64,000 nt of DNA from Philodulcilactobacillus myokonensis. Lineage in GTDB: Bacteria > Bacillota > Bacilli > Lactobacillales > Lactobacillaceae. The notes under the pieces were generated by a model, which worked only from the letters and a program-made list of their open reading frames with translations, had not been told where the DNA came from and did not search any database. A program made the position numbers and the translations under genes. Each line of letters begins with the position of its first letter. Position 1 is the stretch's first letter. Positions 12,101 to 18,413 of this stretch are shown one piece after another. Location of the stretch: contig NZ_BRPL01000002.1 of assembly GCF_027923585.1 (NCBI RefSeq), positions 1,351,585 to 1,415,584 on the forward strand, given 5' to 3'.

Positions 12101-12575
12101 ATGCTGAAGAATTAGAACTAGCATCTGATAATCCGGTTGAATTTTGACTAGCTGAACCTTGTAAATTTCGCGGTTCACTAGATGAACTAGTTGAATCCTT
12201 ATTTGAAGAACCACTTACATTTGATGGTTCAATTGAATTTGAACTGGATAAGTTTTGTGAATTATTGGATGAATTTGAATTTACATTTGACGAAGTTTCT
12301 GAACTATTAGTTGAATTACTGCCAGAACTATCAGCAGATTTTGAATCGTCTGAAGCATTTGATCCGCCCTTTATGACATGTAAGGGCTTCTGATCAGTTT
12401 TTACATCAGCTTTGACTGAAATTGAACTTTTTGAAAAGAAATTTGAAATTTCAGATGCAGAAAAGCCACCTAAGGTCGCTAAAGTTGCAACTGATACGAC
12501 GACCCATTGCTTCTTGACCTTCTTCATTCTTTTCTTATCGTCTACCTTATGAAATTGCCTTTTATTGTATTGCAT
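1..12575 (-). CDS. Giant extracellular repeat protein 1 (N-terminal ~4,190 codons; runs off the window)
   Basis: This is an open frame with no stop that I could find from 12575 to the window edge, so its C terminus is missing. I chose the ATG at 12575 because it aligns with the start of the second giant protein (Q-Y-N-K-R-Q-F-H against L-Y-N-K-R-Q-F-H). Two in-frame ATGs lie upstream at 12593 and 12587. The N terminus is a Lys/Arg-rich stretch ending KKQWV and a hydrophobic segment, a divergent KxYKxGKxW-type signal peptide. A Ser/Asn/Asp-rich region follows (about residues 60-250). Next comes a Gly/Asn/Ser/Thr-rich, beta-strand-like head to about residue 1146, similar in style to pectate-lyase-like adhesin regions. 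The rest is a long tandem array of 59-residue repeats. It is probably an exported, wall-associated fibre. An adhesion or biofilm role is inferred from architecture only. It was not recognised as a named gene. Confidence 0.88.
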   Translation of the reverse strand, partial: MQYNKRQFHKVDDKKRMKKVKKQWVVVSVATLATLGGFSASEISNFFSKSSISVKADVKTDQKPLHVIKGGSNASDDSKSADSSGSNSTNSSETSSNVNSNSSNNSQNLSSSNSIEPSNVSGSSNKDSTSSSSEPRNLQGSASQNSTGLSDASSNSSASTNSTSSVNSSTPSSTGSLSSSSANNSSNHIGSTTSSNASSLTSNVKSGSQSVAGSPSANLKSSDNPSLSGSSNAIKSSGNSSSNAKDPRIAKLAANVKKLVADNSSLNSAQQSQADNGADAFWNSIHSDDAKSVSGANTSDSDYIDGYNGAKDAWSQYNSQNSSKGTQATSDYTKNAAANPNDPSSVDPNHLNTGKASVSNNQNVVIPYDPTKNGYQTETQNGSTIQGNLAYNQGVSHYLSRQGAYDAETGRWNGADKNGSYSAYKPANNSSNAYDQSYLGAQSAMGQQFNSNNNFTYSSLGNGSNGFHPTNSNSSNIDYSYGFSDVVQKVQNGTTFVSNAQQINNSISGVGNPPQTIGASFTSNGTIKNIRFLTDINYNIGTTYSYVGYSTSNRTDLTFDGQNHNTDFNGLSYCFTFGNSNSSVTMKNFNAAYGTNYYGPVKVQTGTGTINYDNVTYVGPQLMSSAGANATVNVYGHLNAFSVGNYTSPFQSATTTGATSSNYANGSSSGTYGNNQENFEANNLELKPGSSYYGSTTGGTVVNLSGTLTLDHDSNMKLVPLSGSGAASGGNGANGLYLNGSNSQVNINQGANLTIVPKKGYYGTGTAQPLYMVSGSITIDGGNLNINMDGQPISSNYDGGTIVIKNKGSFNINANNLGSYTGPILNVGSTLDVTNRGSFQIVTDGSGNNPTLLQNGGTFNIDNPLSVILQIKPVKGNPGSGTLYSSPINAYSVRYDTNNTGNATTNYKGPYYQVSSPNGGYLKYYSLDKAGLVNSSDSMNGAKYLAFSSTPNAYFDGKIYVQPNTGDNYSSKDNYYVNGTLGLDGLPSNDPYTTNKNNGKIYVDIRSDGQQVTSSNSVKLTLVDANGKPIIGSNGQPIILNHKVGDTDPNGVSNGGAKVGNIQYSDSIDLPNNDIPNGSRIKFSYQLPGQPQTSVSVQVHYSVADQKQVLTKDAMGNGNISNSLENPIKGSDPIDTTSTGTPFVTPNVVGNAARDGLKDAIANNTNNASKYPTDPGKSAYSDAQRSYQAGLRNDTSSEDALADPGANSTGIAVRSAVSDAQAGQNNAAKNYPNDPQNSAYVNAQKAYQTGLAGNNNSATATANPFANSAGIAAKAGLSDAQINQNNANHYNDQNLDRTAYQNAQKAYQAGLNGDQGNNSADAKLDSNANATGIAVRNGISDAQTGQNHSDQYLTDPGKTAYANAKKAYQAGYDGTTTGPNATNSPAANEAGVAAKAGLNDAKTNGKDNSNHYSGPAANAYENARKAYQAGLDGNTDNGDAKLDSNANLTGSATKAGMDDAQTGQNHSGNYSNSDTASKAYSDAQKAYTDGYDGVTNGQNEKNSPSAYQNGVAAKDGLKDAQSNTQDNPKGYTGAAKDAYENARKAFQAGLNNNNPDDAKLDSNAAQMGSVTKTGIEDSQTGNQHKYTDSSQQTAYDNAKAAYQAGLNGNTNSNSPIANDVGTAVKNSIQDAEKNQNNTGNYSGLRKEAYDNAQSAYKAGLNGNSDSSNPYVSKIGAATRTGMLDAQAGNDSPNSNYSPQEKEAYENAEKAYHAVLSGTPNNQDALNSPDAAKNAVAAQKGLSDAEAGKSTPPSDYSDLQKIAYSNAQKAYQAGQKGDLNSPDAKLDSNASKTGGAAQTAIKDAQAGQDNSKDYNGPAKTVYQNAQKAYAAGLKGDPNDNDAKLNPTASRMGAAVKQAIHDAQLGQDNSKSMSDPEKTAYVNAQQAYHDSLEGNPNSDNAKVNQLASQTGSAARDGILHAQSNQADPTSYDNDTAKEAYQNAKKAYQAGLNGDSATSTDAANNPTAYKSAIAAQAGLHDAEMNHDTPDSGYDNIQKTAYENAQKAYEAGLTNGSSANSADSIANAAGSATKQGIADAQTGQKEPNYNSQTEKDAYNKAQSAYQAGLNNDTKSPTAIASPVANSTGAAVQKAINDAKLDQHHNTYQNDPEKSAYANAQSAYQSGLDGKSNGSNVLANNTGAATRAGMLDAQAGQDNPTSYPDDQRRAAYEDARKAYQAGFNGQNNSDAANSPVAARNGAAAKTGLHDAQLGQNQPSSNYSDLEKTAYENAQKAYQAGLNNDNPDNAKLDQTADKIGQAAKTGIADAQTGKSTAYSDPSEKAAYDNAKAAYQAGLNNQSDSATGKLNPTASSTGAAVRAGINDAQTGNDSSNQYQNDPEKTAYANAKAAYQAGQNGDDHGDTAKANLAANEAGLAAQAGVNDAQANRKQANTYNDIDQASYDNAKKAYQAGASGKNNSADASLNKSAYSNGLAAQAGLKDAELNQNNSKNYKGTDQTAYENAHNSYQAGLAGNTNNPSDFTANQAGAATKDGINDAQNGQDNSGKYKTDPAQSAYNNAKQAFNDGFAGNAKSQAALNSPTANYAGLAAKDAVNDAQTGQDHSGNYPTDPEKSAYANAKAAYQAGVSGDSTGSNAKLNGAANSIGLAAKAGTDDAQTGQDHSGQYPTDPEKTAYANAKAAYQAGFDGKTGSDAGKLNLTSSADGAAAKAGLMDSQIGNYNPDKYSEPQKTVYANAYHAYQAGLDGNQTSDDAKKDSVATKTGTATRAGINDAQTGQDNLKNYPNDPEHTAYANAQQAYQDGVDGKPNTAASNASPTAAKIGAAVKQGISDAQTNHQTSYSEPEQTAYNNAKKAYQAGLNNDTSGKDAKSNQIANQSGLAAQAGINDAQTGQDNSKNYPNDPEKTAYANAKAAYQAGYSGNPNSDAAQSNVSASNVGATAKNGLNDAEIGQNHSDGLNGLDKIAYDRAQSAYQAGLSGDRNGDNAKGDSIANAAGIATKNGISDAQVGQHHSSDYKTSEEQSAYEKAQKAYQDGFNGDTTSPDALASPVANSIGAVTKSGINDAEKDQDNPKNYKGSELTAYENARKAYQAGLSGDTTSGDAKANPLANDTGVATQAGIRDAQSGQDNSGNYPNDPQKSAYANAKQAYQAGLKNDNSNSDATNNPFAYKAGVAAQAGLKDAESNQKDNSGSFSGPATQAYENARKAYQDGLNGTTSSDAAKSDPAANAAGMATKAGIADAQDGQDNARNYPDDPAKSAYANAKQAYQDGLDGKSNTDAAKASPVANSTGSVVKQAIVDAQTGQNTTYSSDPEKTAYEKARAAYQAGQNGDKGSDAAKDNPTANMAGLASKAGMDDAQTGQDHSKDYQTEPANSVYNNAKKAYNAGFNGDKNTDAAKANSVANENGLAARAGLNDAKTGQNHSKDYQTEPASTAYSNAKNAYQAGLSGDAISDSAKGDTTANQTGLATKAGINDAQTGQDNSRNYPNDSEKAAYADAKQAYQDGFNGKSNTDAAKASPVANSTGAAVKQGIADAQNGQDNSRNYPNDPEKTAYANAKKAYQAGLDGSKDNDMAKLNPTANSAGLAAKAGMDDAQAGQDNSKNYPNDPEKTAYANAQKAYQAGQTGDTTSSTAKLNPYANTAGSAAKAGMDDAQSGVNDPNKYPNDPEKTAYENAQKAYQAGQTGDTTSADAKSNPYANAAGNAAKAGMDDAQVGKDNSKNYPNDPEKTAYANAQKAYQAGQSGDTTSATAKSNPYANAAGNAAKAGMDDAQAGKDNSKNYPNDPEKTAYANAQKAYQAGQTGDTTSAAAKSNPYANAAGNAAKAGMDDSQAGVNDPNKYPNDPEKTAYANAQKAYQAGQTGDTTSATAKSNPYANAAGNAVKAGMDDAQAGQDNSKNYPNEPEKTAYANAQKAYQAGQTGDTNSATAKLNPYANATGNAAKAGMDDAQAGVNDPNKYPNDPEKTAYANAQKAYNAGQTGDTNSATAKLNPTANAAGNAAKEGLADAQAGQDNSRNYPNDPEKTAYENAQKAYQAGQSGDTNSATAKLNPYANTAGNAAKAGMDDAQTGQDNSKNYTNGPAKTAYENAQKAYQAGLTGDTNSTTAKSNPVANSAGAASKAGINDAQAGIDNSKHYLNDPEKSAYENAQKAYRAGKSGDMNSATAKSNSAANAAGAAATSGMNDAQAGQDNSKHYPNDPEKTAYENAQKAYQAGQNGDTSSATAKLDPTANSTGNAAKA

Positions 12576-12821
12576 TAGGATAAACATCCCCATCTATTTC
12601 TCAGATTGTAAAAATCATTTATAGGCATTTATAAACAATTCTTATTCATATATACATTTATAATAACATTCTATATCTTTAAATTATAGTAACTAATTTT
12701 ACTAATATATTAATAAAAAATTAATTATTATTTTTAAAAGGCAATTTTATAAGCTAAACAAAATAAGAAATAATTTTTGATAATAAAAATCAAATGAATT
12801 TTACATTAAATCAATCCAAAC

Positions 12822-12860
12822 AAAAAAATGCCTCCGATCAAATGATCGAAGACATTTTTA
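12822..12860 (-). terminator. Terminator of the phosphoketolase gene
   Basis: On the minus strand an 11-bp stem (arms at 12830-12840 and 12843-12853, with G-U pairs) is followed by a run of T. It lies about 30 bp after the phosphoketolase stop codon. Confidence 0.85.
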
Positions 12861-12890
12861 TTTTAAATAATTAAATTGTAATGATTTAAA

Positions 12891-15275
12891 TTACTTTAAT
12901 GGTTTCCATTGCCAGTTAACTACTTCAGGCATGTCGGTACCATGATCTCTGATGTATTGGTTATGCTTAGCAACTTTGTCATCCATCTTACTAATGAATG
13001 ATACGCCCTTTTGAGCATAAGCAGGAACATCAGAAACAACTTCTTTAGCTAAGTGGTATCTGTCTAAGTGGTTTAATACACGCATGTCGAATGGAGTGGT
13101 AATATCACCATTTTCTCTGTAACCATGAACATGTAAGTTATGGTTATGACGATCGAAGAATAAGTCTTTGACTAAGCCTTCGAAGCCGTGGAATGCGAAT
13201 ACAACTGGTTTATCAGTAGTGAATAATGAATCAAATTCCTTATCACTGATAGCACGAGGGTCATATTTAGGTGAACGTAATTTGAGTAAGTCAACCACGT
13301 TAATAAATCTGATCTTCATGTCAGGGAATGCATTATGCAACAATGAAATTGAAGCTAATGATTCTAATGTTGGTTCAACACCAGCAGCAGCGATAACGAC
13401 ATCTGGTTCAGCACCTTGGTCAGTAGATGCCCAGTCAACGTAGCCTAAGCCATTCTTAACTAACTTAGAAGCTTCATCAATTGAGAACCATTGTGGACGT
13501 GGGTGTTTAGAAGTAACTAACAAGTTAATTGTTTCGTAACTTCTGAATGCAACGTCACCAACAGCTAACAATGTATTAGCATCAGCTGGTAAGTATTCAC
13601 GAATGAATGCAGGTTTCTTTTCAGCTAAGTGAGTTAAAAGACCTGGATCTTGGTGGGTATAACCATTATGATCTTGCTGGAATGAAGTTGAAGTATCAAC
13701 AAAGTTCAATGATGGGTACTTTCTTCTCCATGATTGTTCAGCAGCTTTACGTAACCACTTGAAGTGTTGAGTTAACATTGAGTCAACTACACGACCGAAT
13801 GCTTCGTAAGTAGCAAAGAATCCATGACGACCAGTAAGAACGTAACCTTCTAACCAACCTTCGTCTTGGTGTTCAGACAATTGTGAATCGATCAAACGAC
13901 CTTCATGACCAATGTATTGATCATTTGGAGTATGAACTCTTTCCATCCATTGTCTGTTAGTTTTATCAAATACACCATATAGACGGTTAGACATTGATTC
14001 ATCAGGACCAAAGGCACGGAAGTTCTTAGGGTTAGCCTTCATAACATCACCAAGCCATTTAGACCAGATAATCATATCTTGACCAACAACGGAACCGTGT
14101 TGTTTAACGTCAACAGCATAGTCTCTGTAATCAGGTAACTTCAATGGTTCTGGATCGATACCACCATTAGTGATAGGATTCTTAGCCATTCTTTGGTCAC
14201 CCTTAGGAGCCATGTCTCTAATTTCCTTCTTAACAGTACCATCAGAGTTGAATAATTCTTCTGGTTTGTATGACTTCAACCAGTTAGTGATTAAATCAGC
14301 ATGTTCCATGTTCTTAGATGAAACTGGTAAAGGAATTTGGTGAGCTCTAAATGAATTTTCAATTGGTTCGCCATCTAAGTTCTTCTTAGGACCAGTCCAG
14401 CCCTTAGGAGTTCTTAAGATGATCATTGGCCAAATTGGTTCTTTGGCATCTTCAGCAGTTTCGTTTTCTCTAGCATTCTTTTGGATTGCTTTGATTTCTG
14501 GAATAACAGTATCCATTGTCTTAGCCATCTTTTCATGTAATGCCATGTGATCTTCAGGATCACCTTCAACGAAATGAGGATCCCAACCCATACCTTCGAA
14601 GTACTTAGTTAATTCTTCATCGGACATCCGAGAAAGAATTGTTGGGTTAGAAATCTTAAATCCATTCATGTTAATAATTGGTAATACAGCACCATCAGTA
14701 ACAGGGTTAATGAATTTATCTGAGAACCATGATGCAGCTAAAGGACCAGTTTCGGCTTCACCATCACCAATTTCAACGGCAGCAATAACATCTGGGTTAT
14801 CTAAGATAGCACCAGTACCATGTGATAGTGAGTAACCTAATTCTCCACCTTCATGGATAGAACCTGGAGTTTCAGGGGCAGCATGTGAAGCAACTCCACC
14901 TGGGAATGAGAATTGCTTGAATAATTTAGCCATACCCTTTTCATCTTGGCTGATGTTAGGGTAAATTTCAGTATAACTACCATCAAGGTAAGAGTTGGAA
15001 ACCATAACTTGGCCACCATGACCGGAACCTTCAATGTAGAACATGTTTAAGTTGTACTTCTTAATTGCTCGGTTCAAATGAGCGTAAATGAAGTTTTGAG
15101 ATACGATGGTACCCCAATGTCCAATTGGTTTAACTTTAACGTCTTTTGCAGTTAATGGTCTCTTCAATAATGGATTGTTACGTAAGTATAATTGGCCAAC
15201 TGATAGATAGTTAGCAGCACGCCAGTATTTATCTACGCCTTCCAAATATTGTTTAGAATCAAAATCTTCTGACAT
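12891..15275 (-). CDS. xfp: D-xylulose-5-phosphate/D-fructose-6-phosphate phosphoketolase
   Basis: A thiamine-diphosphate enzyme that cleaves xylulose 5-phosphate (and often fructose 6-phosphate) with phosphate to acetyl phosphate plus glyceraldehyde 3-phosphate (or erythrose 4-phosphate). It is the key step of heterolactic fermentation, in the cytoplasm. The 794-residue length fits the family (about 790-800). Visible motifs are GHGGQ in the N-terminal domain, LSHGTGA, and the [14 protein letters not shown] cofactor-binding stretch; the C terminus ends NWQWKPLK. I chose the ATG at 15275 because AAAGGAG lies 7 nt upstream; an in-frame GTG two codons earlier lacks that spacing. It is transcribed alone from a good sigma-A promoter. 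A GntR-type regulator gene lies just upstream on the same strand. It works with zwf and gnd elsewhere in the window. Confidence 0.97.
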   Translation of the reverse strand: MSEDFDSKQYLEGVDKYWRAANYLSVGQLYLRNNPLLKRPLTAKDVKVKPIGHWGTIVSQNFIYAHLNRAIKKYNLNMFYIEGSGHGGQVMVSNSYLDGSYTEIYPNISQDEKGMAKLFKQFSFPGGVASHAAPETPGSIHEGGELGYSLSHGTGAILDNPDVIAAVEIGDGEAETGPLAASWFSDKFINPVTDGAVLPIINMNGFKISNPTILSRMSDEELTKYFEGMGWDPHFVEGDPEDHMALHEKMAKTMDTVIPEIKAIQKNARENETAEDAKEPIWPMIILRTPKGWTGPKKNLDGEPIENSFRAHQIPLPVSSKNMEHADLITNWLKSYKPEELFNSDGTVKKEIRDMAPKGDQRMAKNPITNGGIDPEPLKLPDYRDYAVDVKQHGSVVGQDMIIWSKWLGDVMKANPKNFRAFGPDESMSNRLYGVFDKTNRQWMERVHTPNDQYIGHEGRLIDSQLSEHQDEGWLEGYVLTGRHGFFATYEAFGRVVDSMLTQHFKWLRKAAEQSWRRKYPSLNFVDTSTSFQQDHNGYTHQDPGLLTHLAEKKPAFIREYLPADANTLLAVGDVAFRSYETINLLVTSKHPRPQWFSIDEASKLVKNGLGYVDWASTDQGAEPDVVIAAAGVEPTLESLASISLLHNAFPDMKIRFINVVDLLKLRSPKYDPRAISDKEFDSLFTTDKPVVFAFHGFEGLVKDLFFDRHNHNLHVHGYRENGDITTPFDMRVLNHLDRYHLAKEVVSDVPAYAQKGVSFISKMDDKVAKHNQYIRDHGTDMPEVVNWQWKPLK

Positions 15276-15332
15276 AAGCACACTCCTTTGTGTGAAATAA
15301 ATAAAATATGAATATACAAATCCACGGGTCTA

Positions 15333-15362
15333 ATTATACATTATCATGGATAAAAGTTTCAA
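15333..15362 (-). promoter_or_regulatory. Promoter of the phosphoketolase gene
   Basis: On the minus strand, TTGAAA (15362-15357) and TATAAT (15338-15333) are separated by 18 nt, about 58 bp upstream of the xfp ATG. No clear cre-like site was seen nearby. Confidence 0.7.
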
Positions 15363-15554
15363 AATTTTCTTCCCAATTTTAATGAGAAATTAGACCACAT
15401 TTAAATTAAACAAAGGTATCAATTACTCTATGTTTACTATTAATATGGTAACCTTTTTTCAACAAAAGTCAACCTTTTTACTAATTGATACGGTCCAATT
15501 TTTAGATAATTTTTTAACCCCTGATATCATAGGCATCCAAGGGGTTATAAAAAT

Positions 15555-16280
15555 CTATTTTCCAATCATGACGAAGGTATTATACTTCATATATTTATAG
15601 TGAAGACGCATATTTGAAACTTCAAAAGGTGTTCCATCATCTAAAAAGAAAATTCCCTCCATCACGCCAACGGGTTCATTCATTTTTAAATTCAAACGCT
15701 TTTGGTCCTCAGAATTAGACGGTGCCGCTTTAATCGACATGAATGATCTCGTGACGGTTTTATGGATTGTTTTTTCCAAATAATTAAAAATTGAGCCTGA
15801 CACAATTTCCTTCGATAGTGTTGGCGTCACCCGAATGGGAATATATCCGGTTTCAATCATAAAGGGTTTGTCTTGAAACAACCGCAAGCGTTTAATTTCG
15901 TAGACGAAATCATCGTCCTTCAAAAACAAATCCTGTTTCAAAGCTTCTGTCGTTGGAATGACTTTAAAACTAAGTAATTTAATTTTGGGGGTCATCCCCT
16001 TATTTTTCAAACTATCAGTAATGCCCAAATTGGATCCATCGTAATGAAAAATTGTCTTGTTCTTCATATATAATGGATTGATAAAAGTTCCAGACCCACG
16101 CTTCTTAAAGATAATGCCCTGGTCGACTAGGACACTCAAAGCCCGTTTAATGGAACTGCGGCTGACATGGTAATGATCACTTAAGCTACGTTCGTCTGGT
16201 AATTTTTTATCGGGAAATTGGCCACCATTGATTTTATTTTTTAAATCGTGCATAACAGTACGATAAACTAAATCGGTCAT
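15555..16280 (-). CDS. GntR-family transcriptional regulator with UTRA effector domain (HutC subfamily)
   Basis: A cytoplasmic DNA-binding repressor or activator of 241 residues, the usual size for HutC-type regulators. Residues 1-70 form the winged helix-turn-helix: the ERSLSDHYHVSRSSIKRAL stretch and the RGSGTF wing are typical. Residues about 85-235 are the UTRA ligand-binding fold, which usually senses a sugar phosphate or amino sugar derivative. The start is the ATG at 16280 with GAGGAGA just upstream. It sits upstream of the phosphoketolase on the same strand but is separated from it by 279 bp holding that gene's own promoter, so they are not an obvious operon. Control of xfp is a guess from position. 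A hairpin (AACCCCT/AGGGGTT) follows the stop but has no T-run on this strand. Confidence 0.9.
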   Translation of the reverse strand: MTDLVYRTVMHDLKNKINGGQFPDKKLPDERSLSDHYHVSRSSIKRALSVLVDQGIIFKKRGSGTFINPLYMKNKTIFHYDGSNLGITDSLKNKGMTPKIKLLSFKVIPTTEALKQDLFLKDDDFVYEIKRLRLFQDKPFMIETGYIPIRVTPTLSKEIVSGSIFNYLEKTIHKTVTRSFMSIKAAPSNSEDQKRLNLKMNEPVGVMEGIFFLDDGTPFEVSNMRLHYKYMKYNTFVMIGK

Positions 16281-16422
16281 ATTTTCTCCTCTAGTTACAG
16301 TTATCGAATTAATTATAACAAATTTTGCGATGGTTTTTATTAATTGACGTCTAGCAATCGCTTGTAACGATAATTAATATATCACATAATAGTATGGTAG
16401 ATTAATTATTGGAGGCGAAATT

Positions 16423-16926
16423 ATGTCAAAAAAGAATAAAAATAAGATCAAAAAGACATTGGTTGAGAAAATGTTGGACCGTGCAAAAGTTCCATACAAA
16501 CAGTTCGTCTTCCCAACTCACGAAGAAGGCGACGTTGCTCAAATGGATGTCGATCATTCTGGTGTTGATGAACATCATATCTATAAAACACTAGTTCTAG
16601 AAGGTAAAAAAACAGGTCCATTAGTTGGTGTCGTTCCATTGGACAATCATTTAGATGAAAAAGAATTGGCTAGGGTTTCTGGCAATAAAAAAGTTGAAAT
16701 GATTCCACTAAAGAAACTGTTGAAGACTACCGGTTACGCCCACGGTGCGAATACCCCGATTGGGATTTGGGAAAAATTCAAGTACCCGGTCTTCATTGAC
16801 AAAGAAGCTCAAAAACAAGGTCAAATCATTGTTTCATCAGGACAAATTGGCCGATCCGTTGAAGTCGATGCTGAACAATTAAAGAATTTAGTCCACGCTC
16901 AATTTGCCGATTTAGAAATGAAATAA
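16423..16926 (+). CDS. ybaK: Cys-tRNA(Pro)/Cys-tRNA(Cys) deacylase, YbaK/EbsC type
   Basis: A trans-editing enzyme that hydrolyses mischarged aminoacyl-tRNA, mainly Cys-tRNA(Pro), protecting proline codons from misreading; cytoplasmic. The 167-residue length matches YbaK. Family features: a Lys-rich N terminus, the KTLVLEG segment, the central GVVPLDNHLDEKELA segment, and the TGYAHGANTPIG loop that corresponds to the conserved glycine-rich substrate loop. The start is set by GGAGG 8 nt upstream. It is divergent from the GntR gene; the stop lies only 3 bp from the stop of the convergent HD-domain gene, with no terminator between them, so the transcripts probably overlap. Confidence 0.92.
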   Translation: MSKKNKNKIKKTLVEKMLDRAKVPYKQFVFPTHEEGDVAQMDVDHSGVDEHHIYKTLVLEGKKTGPLVGVVPLDNHLDEKELARVSGNKKVEMIPLKKLLKTTGYAHGANTPIGIWEKFKYPVFIDKEAQKQGQIIVSSGQIGRSVEVDAEQLKNLVHAQFADLEMK

Positions 16927-16929
16927 GTT

Positions 16930-17568
16930 TTAGCCGTTCCATTCATTTTTAAAAGCTTTCAAGAACATTTTCATTTCTTGATTTCGCTTTTCAGCAATTC
17001 GTTTAGCAGGTTCCGTATTCATCTGATTTTTTAATTTTAATAGTTTTTCATAAAAATGATTATATGTCGTTGTCGGCTGATGACGATACTGCTGTTTTGT
17101 CATTTTTGATCGAATCGGGATTTGAGGATTATACATGCTCTCCCCTTTGTGGCCGGCATAGTAAAATGCCCTTGCAATTCCAATTACACCGATGGCATCT
17201 AATCGATCGGCGTCTTGGACAATTTGACCTTCAATCGGCAATTGATAATGATGAATTAGGTTCTTGCTAAACGACATTTGGGTAATGATTTGAAAAATCA
17301 TTTTAATTTGGAATGGGGTAAATTTCCATTGGACTAGATGCTGCTTCAATTCAACTTGTTGCTGTTTCGGATCATCGGTTAGTTTATCATCAATCACATC
17401 ATGTAAATATGCAGCAGCAAGTGTAATCAAAGAATCCGCATCTATCCGTTTCAATAATTTTTGAGAAGTTCTGACCACCCGTCGAATATGGCTCATATTG
17501 TGACCAGTATGGTCATTTTCCAAATGTTTTCGGACGTATTGTTCAACTAAATTTAATTTTGAATTCAT
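16930..17568 (-). CDS. HD-domain metal-dependent phosphohydrolase
   Basis: A cytoplasmic protein of 212 residues resembling the YedJ group of HD hydrolases. Visible metal ligands are His27 in the GHNMSHIRR segment, His56-Asp57 in AYLHDVIDD, and an Asp in the QDADRLDAIG segment near residue 120, the classic H...HD...D arrangement. The substrate is not known for this family and cannot be inferred here. I chose the ATG at 17568 because AAAGGAAA lies just upstream; the longer frame starting at 17625 adds 19 residues without a ribosome site and would overlap the divergent aroD-like gene. The 41-bp gap to that gene must hold at least one promoter. Confidence 0.85.
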   Translation of the reverse strand: MNSKLNLVEQYVRKHLENDHTGHNMSHIRRVVRTSQKLLKRIDADSLITLAAAYLHDVIDDKLTDDPKQQQVELKQHLVQWKFTPFQIKMIFQIITQMSFSKNLIHHYQLPIEGQIVQDADRLDAIGVIGIARAFYYAGHKGESMYNPQIPIRSKMTKQQYRHQPTTTYNHFYEKLLKLKNQMNTEPAKRIAEKRNQEMKMFLKAFKNEWNG

Positions 17569-17609
17569 AACAAGTTTCCTTTCAATATATAATAATCGAG
17601 GAATTAATA

Positions 17610-18359
17610 ATGACAACTTTAACAATTAATAATTTAAAAATCGGCGCGGGCAAACCTAAGGTCTGTGTCCCTATCACCGCTGCAACTAGTGACGAAGTGA
17701 TTGCAGAGGGTAGTAAACTATTAACTACTTCTGCTGATTTAGTCTTACTCAGATTGGATTATTTAGAAAACATCAAAGATGCTGACAAAACCATCCAGAC
17801 GATTCAAACTTTAAGGCACTGGACTACTGGATTACCATTAATCGTTGATTTAAGAACAAAGGCAAGTGGTGCTAACATTGCCCTTTCTGATGAAGATATT
17901 CAAAGCGTTTTAATTCAGATTATCACCGCCAAAGTTGCTGATGCAATCAAAATTGATGACCGCTTGGATCCTAAGATTCAAAATCGGATTAAGAACGCTG
18001 CTAACAATAATCAAATTAGAATTATCACAGCTCATTACTACTTAATGCAGCGCCCTACTAAAGATCAAATGGTGGATAAAATCGATCAACTTGAACAAAC
18101 CAAATTATCCGATTTAGTCGAAATTTCAACCATCCCAACTAATAAAGAACAGGTCCTAGATTTGATGCAAGCATGTCTAACCGCAAGTCGCAATCAATCC
18201 CACCCAATTATTATCACTGCCGTGGGTCCACTTGGCAAAACCATTCAACTTGCCAGTGTTGCTTGTAATAATAGCATCATTTATGAACCATTAAAAGATG
18301 CTAATTACTTAGGTCAATATAGTATTACTCAACTTAGCAAAATGAACAAGATGCTGTAA
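17610..18359 (+). CDS. Type I 3-dehydroquinate dehydratase homologue, probably catalytically inactive
   Basis: The 249-residue protein aligns end to end, almost without gaps, with AroD of the type I (class I aldolase, Schiff-base) family, which normally dehydrates 3-dehydroquinate in the shikimate pathway. Residue numbers nearly coincide with the enteric enzyme. Arg48, Arg82 and Gln236 are kept and a His is present at 142. Key residues are changed: Glu46 to Leu, Glu86 to Ser, the Schiff-base Lys170 to Glu171 (in LSDLVEISTIP, where KIAVMP is normal), and Arg213 to Gln. Without the lysine the known mechanism cannot operate, so it is likely a pseudoenzyme or has another role. The start follows GAGGAA. 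No other shikimate gene is near; the next gene is an aldo/keto reductase 55 bp downstream. Confidence 0.8.
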   Translation: MTTLTINNLKIGAGKPKVCVPITAATSDEVIAEGSKLLTTSADLVLLRLDYLENIKDADKTIQTIQTLRHWTTGLPLIVDLRTKASGANIALSDEDIQSVLIQIITAKVADAIKIDDRLDPKIQNRIKNAANNNQIRIITAHYYLMQRPTKDQMVDKIDQLEQTKLSDLVEISTIPTNKEQVLDLMQACLTASRNQSHPIIITAVGPLGKTIQLASVACNNSIIYEPLKDANYLGQYSITQLSKMNKML

Positions 18360-18363
18360 TTTG

Positions 18364-18384
18364 TATCATAACTATATTATGATA
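18364..18384. promoter_or_regulatory. Perfect inverted repeat upstream of the aldo/keto reductase, likely operator
   Basis: TATCATAA, a 5-nt spacer, then TTATGATA: perfect 8-bp arms, 30 bp before the ATG at 18414. It contains possible -10 hexamers (TATTAT, TATGAT) and is not followed by a T-run, so an operator is more likely than a terminator for the gene before it. Confidence 0.5.
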
Positions 18385-18413
18385 GATTAAACCGTATGAT
18401 TGGAGGAATTATA

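Noticed and set aside
15514..15548. AACCCCT/AGGGGTT hairpin after the GntR gene as a terminator.
   Set aside because: On the minus strand it is followed by A, not T, and on the plus strand by a mixed A-rich sequence. It may be a regulatory hairpin but is not an intrinsic terminator by the usual rule.
17568..17625. Extension of the HD-domain protein to the start at 17625.
   Set aside because: The extra 19 codons have no ribosome site and overlap the start of the divergent aroD-like gene, whereas AAAGGAAA precedes the ATG at 17568.
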